From CAYLHX01 sp964383675 (GTDB taxonomy: Bacteria > Patescibacteriota > Gracilibacteria > UBA1369 > LOWO2-01-FULL-3): a DNA stretch of 33,635 bases. Below the pieces are notes generated by a model, which was not told the origin of the DNA, ran no database searches, and saw only the letters and a list, made by a program, of their open reading frames with translations. Of the stretch, positions 29,787-33,635 are shown piece after piece. The DNA is taken from positions 1 through 33,635 of the forward strand of contig CAYLHX010000014.1 of assembly GCA_964383675.1 (NCBI GenBank), in the 5' to 3' direction. Each line of letters begins with the position of its first letter. Position 1 is the stretch's first letter. Made by a program: the position numbers and the translations under genes.

Positions 29787-31094
29787 ATGACAACCAATCA
29801 AAAAATTATCGAGCCGAAAATTTTAAAAGGCACCCGGGACTTTTTGCCCCTAGACATGGCAAAAAGGAATCTGGTAATGAACAAGATCCGTAATATCTTT
29901 AGGCGCTTTGGTTACGACCAAATCGAAACTCCCATTCTCTGTCCTGCCGAAACCATTCTGGGCAAGTATGGTGAAGAGGGAGAAAAGTTAACCTACAATT
30001 TTAGAACCAAGGGAGATACAGCTATTGCACTCCCCTACGACTTAACTGTGCCCTTCGCGCGGCTCTTTGCCGCCAACTGGCGCGAACTTCCGTTGCCATT
30101 CAAGCGCTACCAGATTCAAAGAGTTTGGCGTGCCGAGAAACCTCAGAAAGGTCGTTTAAGAGAATTCTATCAGTGTGACATCGATGTTATCGGTACCAAA
30201 AGTCTGATTGCCGAGGCCGAGATTGCCAAAATGATCGTTACGGTTTTTCAGGAGTTAGGTTTTAAAAGTTTTAAATTAAAAATCAATTCTCGTCGTCTAA
30301 TTAATGCTGTTCTTGGCTCTTTCGGCATTGCTGAAAAGGAGGTATCCGGATTGATTCGCATTTTGGATAAGGTGGATAAAATCGGTCTGGAAAGTGTGGA
30401 AGATGAGTTAAAGAAAAACGGCCTAAAGGAGGCTCAAAAAATCTTGGATCTTTTGCAACCTGAAGGCACCAACACCTTAACTTTAGAAAAACTTTCCGCT
30501 TTTGACACCAGTGAACTTGAACAGTTTTTGAGTTTCGCAAAATCGCTGGGAATTGACGAAGGTTTTGTTGAAATCAATCCTCTCTTGGCCAGAGGACTTG
30601 ATTACTACACCGGGATTATTTATGAGCTGGTGGATCTGGAAAATGAATTTGGCGCTCTGTGTGGTGGTGGTCGTTACGATAACTTGTGTGGACTGTTCTG
30701 CAAGGAGAGCTTTTCCGGTGTCGGAGTGGCTTTTGGTTTTGAGCGGATTATGATGGTCTTGGAAGAGCGCGGCGACTTTGAGAATGTGCGTTTGAACTCT
30801 CAAGTTCTGGTAGCACTGTTTGATAATGCGCTGGCCGGAGAAGCCCTAAAGATCTATGATGAACTGCTGGCTGCCGGAATAAGTAGCGAAATCTATTTTG
30901 AAGCCACTAAAGTCGCCAAGCAGTTTAAATACGCCGATAAAAAGAATATTCCTTTTGTGGTTATTGCCGGTCCGGATGAAATAGCCAAAGAGGAGGTTAC
31001 CGTGAAATATCTAAAAGTCGGCAAACAAAAGACAATTCCCAGAAAACAACTGGCAAGCTATTTGTTAAACTTTTATGAAAATGAGAAAAACTAG
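29787..31094 (+). CDS. hisS: histidyl-tRNA synthetase
   Basis: 435-residue class II synthetase that charges tRNA-His. The N-terminal part begins KILKGTRDFLP with motif 1. Motif 2 is RVWRAEKPQKGRLREFYQCDIDVIG (about 110-135). The HisA box is LARGLDYYTGIIYEL (about 268-282), the second is CGGGRYDNL, and motif 3 is GVGVAFGFERI. A complete anticodon-binding domain (about 335-435) is present, so this is a true synthetase rather than HisZ, which normally lacks it. However, the next gene encodes short-form HisG, which needs a HisZ partner, and no separate hisZ is in the window. It is preceded by a terminator and candidate attenuator and overlaps hisG by 20 bp. Confidence 0.94.
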   Translation: MTTNQKIIEPKILKGTRDFLPLDMAKRNLVMNKIRNIFRRFGYDQIETPILCPAETILGKYGEEGEKLTYNFRTKGDTAIALPYDLTVPFARLFAANWRELPLPFKRYQIQRVWRAEKPQKGRLREFYQCDIDVIGTKSLIAEAEIAKMIVTVFQELGFKSFKLKINSRRLINAVLGSFGIAEKEVSGLIRILDKVDKIGLESVEDELKKNGLKEAQKILDLLQPEGTNTLTLEKLSAFDTSELEQFLSFAKSLGIDEGFVEINPLLARGLDYYTGIIYELVDLENEFGALCGGGRYDNLCGLFCKESFSGVGVAFGFERIMMVLEERGDFENVRLNSQVLVALFDNALAGEALKIYDELLAAGISSEIYFEATKVAKQFKYADKKNIPFVVIAGPDEIAKEEVTVKYLKVGKQKTIPRKQLASYLLNFYENEKN

Positions 31095-31668
31095 AATCGC
31101 TATTCAGAAAGCGGGTAGATTGACGTTGCCCAGCCTGGAATTCCTGAGAAATATGGGATTATCTCTACCGAATCTGGATGGTGATGAATTGGTGGTTAAA
31201 TGCGAAAACCGTGAGGTGGAGGTGCTGTTTATCCGAAACAGTGATATTCCCGTCTATATTGAACAAGATGCAGCCGATTTTGGCATTGTAGGTAGAAATG
31301 TACTAACTGAACTTAATGCGGGCGTAAAAGAGCTGGAGAGTTTAAATTTCGGTCAGTGCTCATTGGTGATCGCTGTGGCCGAGGCGTCCGGATGCACAAC
31401 TTTGACGGAACTCGAAGGAGAGCGGATTGCCACCTCTTACCCAAGAACTCTCAAACGCTTCTTAAAGGAAAGAAATATCAACGCATCAATAGTGCCAATT
31501 CAGGGATCGGTGGAAATTGCCATTCAAGCCGGTTTGGCCGATGCCATCTGTGACATCACCCAGAGTGGTAAGACCTTATGCAAAAATCGGCTGAGAGTTT
31601 TGGAAACGGTATTAAGTTCTCAGGCCTGTTTGATCGGCAACCTAAATTCTAAAGTTTTCGAAATATGA
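31075..31668 (+). CDS. hisG: ATP phosphoribosyltransferase, short form
   Basis: 197-residue catalytic subunit for the first step of histidine synthesis (ATP plus PRPP to phosphoribosyl-ATP). RIAIQKAGRLTLPSLEFL opens the first lobe; RNSDIPVYIEQDAADFGIVGRNVL and the PRPP-loop region GSVEIAIQAGLADAICDITQSG are typical. The C-terminal ACT-like regulatory domain of the long form (about 300 residues) is missing, so activity and feedback normally depend on HisZ. The start may be ATG 31075 or ATG 31081, both inside the end of hisS. Its TGA overlaps the hisD ATG by 4 bp, so hisS, hisG and hisD are likely translationally coupled. Confidence 0.93.
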   Translation: MKMRKTRIAIQKAGRLTLPSLEFLRNMGLSLPNLDGDELVVKCENREVEVLFIRNSDIPVYIEQDAADFGIVGRNVLTELNAGVKELESLNFGQCSLVIAVAEASGCTTLTELEGERIATSYPRTLKRFLKERNINASIVPIQGSVEIAIQAGLADAICDITQSGKTLCKNRLRVLETVLSSQACLIGNLNSKVFEI

Positions 31669-32954
31669 TTAAAATTTTTGAGCTCAGTAAAATTCCGGCC
31701 GCTAGTAAAAAGAAGATTATGCAACGTGCCCAATTGGATATGGAGCAAATTAAAGATGAGGTTTCCGGCTGGTTAATCGATGTCGAGAAAAATGGCGATA
31801 AGGCGCTATTGAAGTATATACGTAAATTTGATAATAAGGATTTTTCTTTGGGAGATTTGAGAGTTAATGAAGCGAATATCCAGGCCGCCTATAAAAAAGT
31901 ACGACCCGAAGTTTTAAAACAAATTCGCAGACAGATAGAGATCTCCCGTACCTTTCACAATGAACAGGCCAAGCTCGTTGAAAAAGAGTGGTCCATTCAA
32001 AGCGTGCCGGGTGTGGTTACCGGATTTAAGAGGGTTGCGATTGATGCCGTTGGTCTCTATGTTCCGGCCGGTAAGGCACCTCTACCCACAGTGGCCCAGA
32101 TTCTGACTGTCGCCGCCAAAGCGGCCGGTGTACCCCGCAAGGTGGTGTGCTTCGCGCCAACCGCCGAGCACAATGAGATAATTGTCGCAGCCAATGAGGC
32201 CGGCGCCGATGAAATTTATCGTGTTGGAGGTATTGCTGCTATTGGAGCTTTGGCTTTCGGTACCGAGAGCATTAAGGCGGTAAATAAAATTGTTGGCCCC
32301 GGAAACCCTTACGTACAGGCGGCCAAGCTGCAGGTCTTTGGCAAGGTTGGCATCGATATGCTTTCCGGCCCATCTGAGGCCCTAATTATCGCGGATGAAA
32401 GCGCCAAGCCGGATTATTTGGCCGCCGATATTCTGGCGCGTTGTGAGCATGGTCCGGACTCGGCTGGAGTTTTGGTCACCACTTCTAGAGTTGTGGCCGA
32501 AAAAACTCAAAAAGAAGTTATTCGACAGTTTGAAACCTTGAGACGCAAAGATTTTATCAGAAAGGCTTTGTCCACTTATTCGGCAATTCTGATCGCTGGA
32601 GATGAGCAAGAGATGCTGAATTTTGCCAATGAATATTCGGCTGAACATCTGGAGATTCAAACTAAAAATCCGCAAAAGCTTTTCAAGAAAATTCGCAATG
32701 CCGGCTCGGTTTTTCTGGGTGAGTACGCGCCGGTTGCCGTGGGAGACTATGCCAGTGGCACCAACCACTGTCTGCCGACCGGCGCGGCCCCAAAATACGC
32801 CTCACCCGTCGGAGTGGAGACTTTTCTCAAAACTGTCGAATTTCAAAAGCTAACCAAAAGCGGTTTGAAAAACTTACAACCAATCGTTGCCACGATTGCC
32901 GAGGTGGAGGGGCTGGATGCTCATGCCAACTCGGTCAACATAAGATTCAATTAA
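31665..32954 (+). CDS. hisD: histidinol dehydrogenase
   Basis: 429-residue Zn-dependent enzyme for the last two steps of histidine synthesis (histidinol to histidinal to histidine, two NAD). Conserved segments: GLYVPAGKAPLPT (about 126-138), KIVGPGNPYVQAAKLQVFG, DMLSGPSEALIIAD, the catalytic YSAEHLEIQ (Glu/His pair about 324-332) and the C-terminal zinc region GTNHCLPTGAAPKYASPVGVETF. Full family length. It overlaps hisG by 4 bp. The remaining his genes may follow beyond the window, since the operon continues into a phosphatase 10 bp downstream. Confidence 0.97.
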   Translation: MIKIFELSKIPAASKKKIMQRAQLDMEQIKDEVSGWLIDVEKNGDKALLKYIRKFDNKDFSLGDLRVNEANIQAAYKKVRPEVLKQIRRQIEISRTFHNEQAKLVEKEWSIQSVPGVVTGFKRVAIDAVGLYVPAGKAPLPTVAQILTVAAKAAGVPRKVVCFAPTAEHNEIIVAANEAGADEIYRVGGIAAIGALAFGTESIKAVNKIVGPGNPYVQAAKLQVFGKVGIDMLSGPSEALIIADESAKPDYLAADILARCEHGPDSAGVLVTTSRVVAEKTQKEVIRQFETLRRKDFIRKALSTYSAILIAGDEQEMLNFANEYSAEHLEIQTKNPQKLFKKIRNAGSVFLGEYAPVAVGDYASGTNHCLPTGAAPKYASPVGVETFLKTVEFQKLTKSGLKNLQPIVATIAEVEGLDAHANSVNIRFN

Positions 32955-32964
32955 CCAATTTCAC

Positions 32965-33635
32965 ATGTTGTTAAATAATAAGTTAAAGATACCGGAAAAT
33001 ACTAAAGCCATTTTATGGGATATGGATGGGGTGCTTATCGACTCCCTGGGCCTCGACTTCAAGATTTGCAATACTTTGCTTCGAAAATATTTTGGCAAGA
33101 GAGTGAGTGTTTCCAGCGAATTTATCAAAGCCTCCTTCGGCTACTCTATCCCTGAGTTTTGGCAGAGAGCTCTACAGGAGATTGGCATTGATTTGCAAGA
33201 AGCGGACAACGAGGAGAAGTACCAAAAATTGGTTGATGAATATGGAGAGCTACGGCTCAACAGTACCTTTGAACTAAACCCAGGCGTGGAAGAGCTGATG
33301 CGTGTAGCCAGATATCGAGGATTAAAACAAGCTGTGGTTTCCAACAATCGAACGGCGGAGGTTTTAAAAATTCTGAGTAATGTCGGGATCGCAGAATATT
33401 TTGATGAAGTTTTGGGAAACGATTTGCAAGATGGTAAGAAAGCTTTGGCCAAAAAACCGGCTCCGGATTTTTATATTTTGGCGGCGAAGAGAATGGCGGT
33501 GGAAAATAAGAATTGTGTAGTTATTGAAGACTCCGAGCTGGGAATTCAAGCCGGAAATAAGGCCGGAAGCTACACGATTGGTGTTTCCACCGGAAGTTTA
33601 ACCTGGGAAGAGTTGGAAGAACTTAAAAAGCTTGA
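32965..33635 (+). CDS. HAD-superfamily phosphatase (3' end outside window)
   Basis: 223 codons of an open frame running off the window end. LWDMDGVLIDS (about 18-28) is HAD motif I with the nucleophile Asp and the acid/base Asp two residues later. A helical cap (about 30-95) follows as in subfamily I (beta-phosphoglucomutase-like). VVSNNRT (about 119-125) is motif II, AKKPAPDFYI supplies the motif III Lys, and VVIEDSELGIQAGNKAG (about 187-203) is motif IV. It starts 10 bp after hisD with no promoter, so it belongs to the his operon and might supply the histidinol-phosphate phosphatase step; motifs alone do not fix the substrate. Confidence 0.88.
   Translation, partial: MLLNNKLKIPENTKAILWDMDGVLIDSLGLDFKICNTLLRKYFGKRVSVSSEFIKASFGYSIPEFWQRALQEIGIDLQEADNEEKYQKLVDEYGELRLNSTFELNPGVEELMRVARYRGLKQAVVSNNRTAEVLKILSNVGIAEYFDEVLGNDLQDGKKALAKKPAPDFYILAAKRMAVENKNCVVIEDSELGIQAGNKAGSYTIGVSTGSLTWEELEELKKL

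Noticed and set aside
25464..31668. Possible alternative genetic code with UGA read as glycine
   Set aside because: proB, hisG, the EamA-like gene and the IF-2B-like gene all end at TGA at the expected family length, and no gene needs an in-frame UGA. The standard bacterial code fits.

Overview
The window looks like part of a small, compact bacterial genome, most likely from the Candidate Phyla Radiation (Patescibacteria). A lineage such as Peregrinibacteria is possible but cannot be proved from sequence alone. The clues are very tight packing (four convergent gene pairs overlap or nearly touch), almost no Shine-Dalgarno sites, a LigA with a divergent Ia domain, a proB without PUA, several unknown coiled-coil proteins, a sortase, and tiny acidic lipoproteins. 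UGA is used as an ordinary stop (proB, hisG, the EamA-like gene and the IF-2B-like gene end in it), so this is not a UGA=Gly lineage. One 33-N assembly gap (8376-8408) lies inside a gene. No mobile element, prophage or CRISPR array was seen.

Layout. 3-4683 (+): 3' part of polX, an acidic lipoprotein with its own promoter and terminator, a GT4 glycosyltransferase and dnaX. 4680-6776 (-): ligA. 6831-9386 (+): three unknown soluble proteins, the middle one holding the gap. 9388-10278 (-): sortase. 10396-12717 (+): a bifunctional Rel/SpoT enzyme ending in four membrane helices. 12714-15657 (-): a tight cluster of a CDF metal transporter with a NifX-like tail, type I dehydroquinate dehydratase and ychF. 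15763-16023 (+): a second acidic lipoprotein. 16133-19645 (+): a four-gene surface-sugar cassette (UDP-glucuronate decarboxylase, small EamA/ArnE-like transporter, polyprenyl-phosphate GT2, GT39/ArnT-like transferase). 19661-20041 (-): HPF/RaiA-like hibernation factor. About 20141-20328 (+): an unassigned structured RNA with promoter and terminator. 20364-22889 (+): small membrane protein, ArsB/NhaD-type transporter, IF-2B-like protein. 22884-25309 (-): FAD disulfide oxidoreductase, a protein with a duplicated unknown domain, and tRNA-Phe. 25464-28220 (+): proline operon proB-proC-proA. 28262-29356 (+): M29 aminopeptidase. 29425-33635 (+): TrpR-like yerC, hisS, short-form hisG, hisD, and a HAD phosphatase cut by the window end.

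The most interesting region is 29366-29787. A consensus promoter is followed at the predicted transcription start by a perfect palindrome (candidate YerC operator). The 3' end of yerC encodes His-Trp-Val-His-His, followed by three mutually exclusive RNA pairings: a 7-bp stem, an 18-bp stem, and an intrinsic terminator just before hisS. This has the geometry of a classical histidine attenuator, with the regulator's own C-terminus acting as leader peptide. Other noteworthy items are the membrane-anchored Rel with Glu-to-Asp at a catalytic position, the structured RNA at 20141-20328, predicted leaderless starts, and the Arn-like sugar cassette. All functional statements are inferences from motifs and context; no database search was possible.
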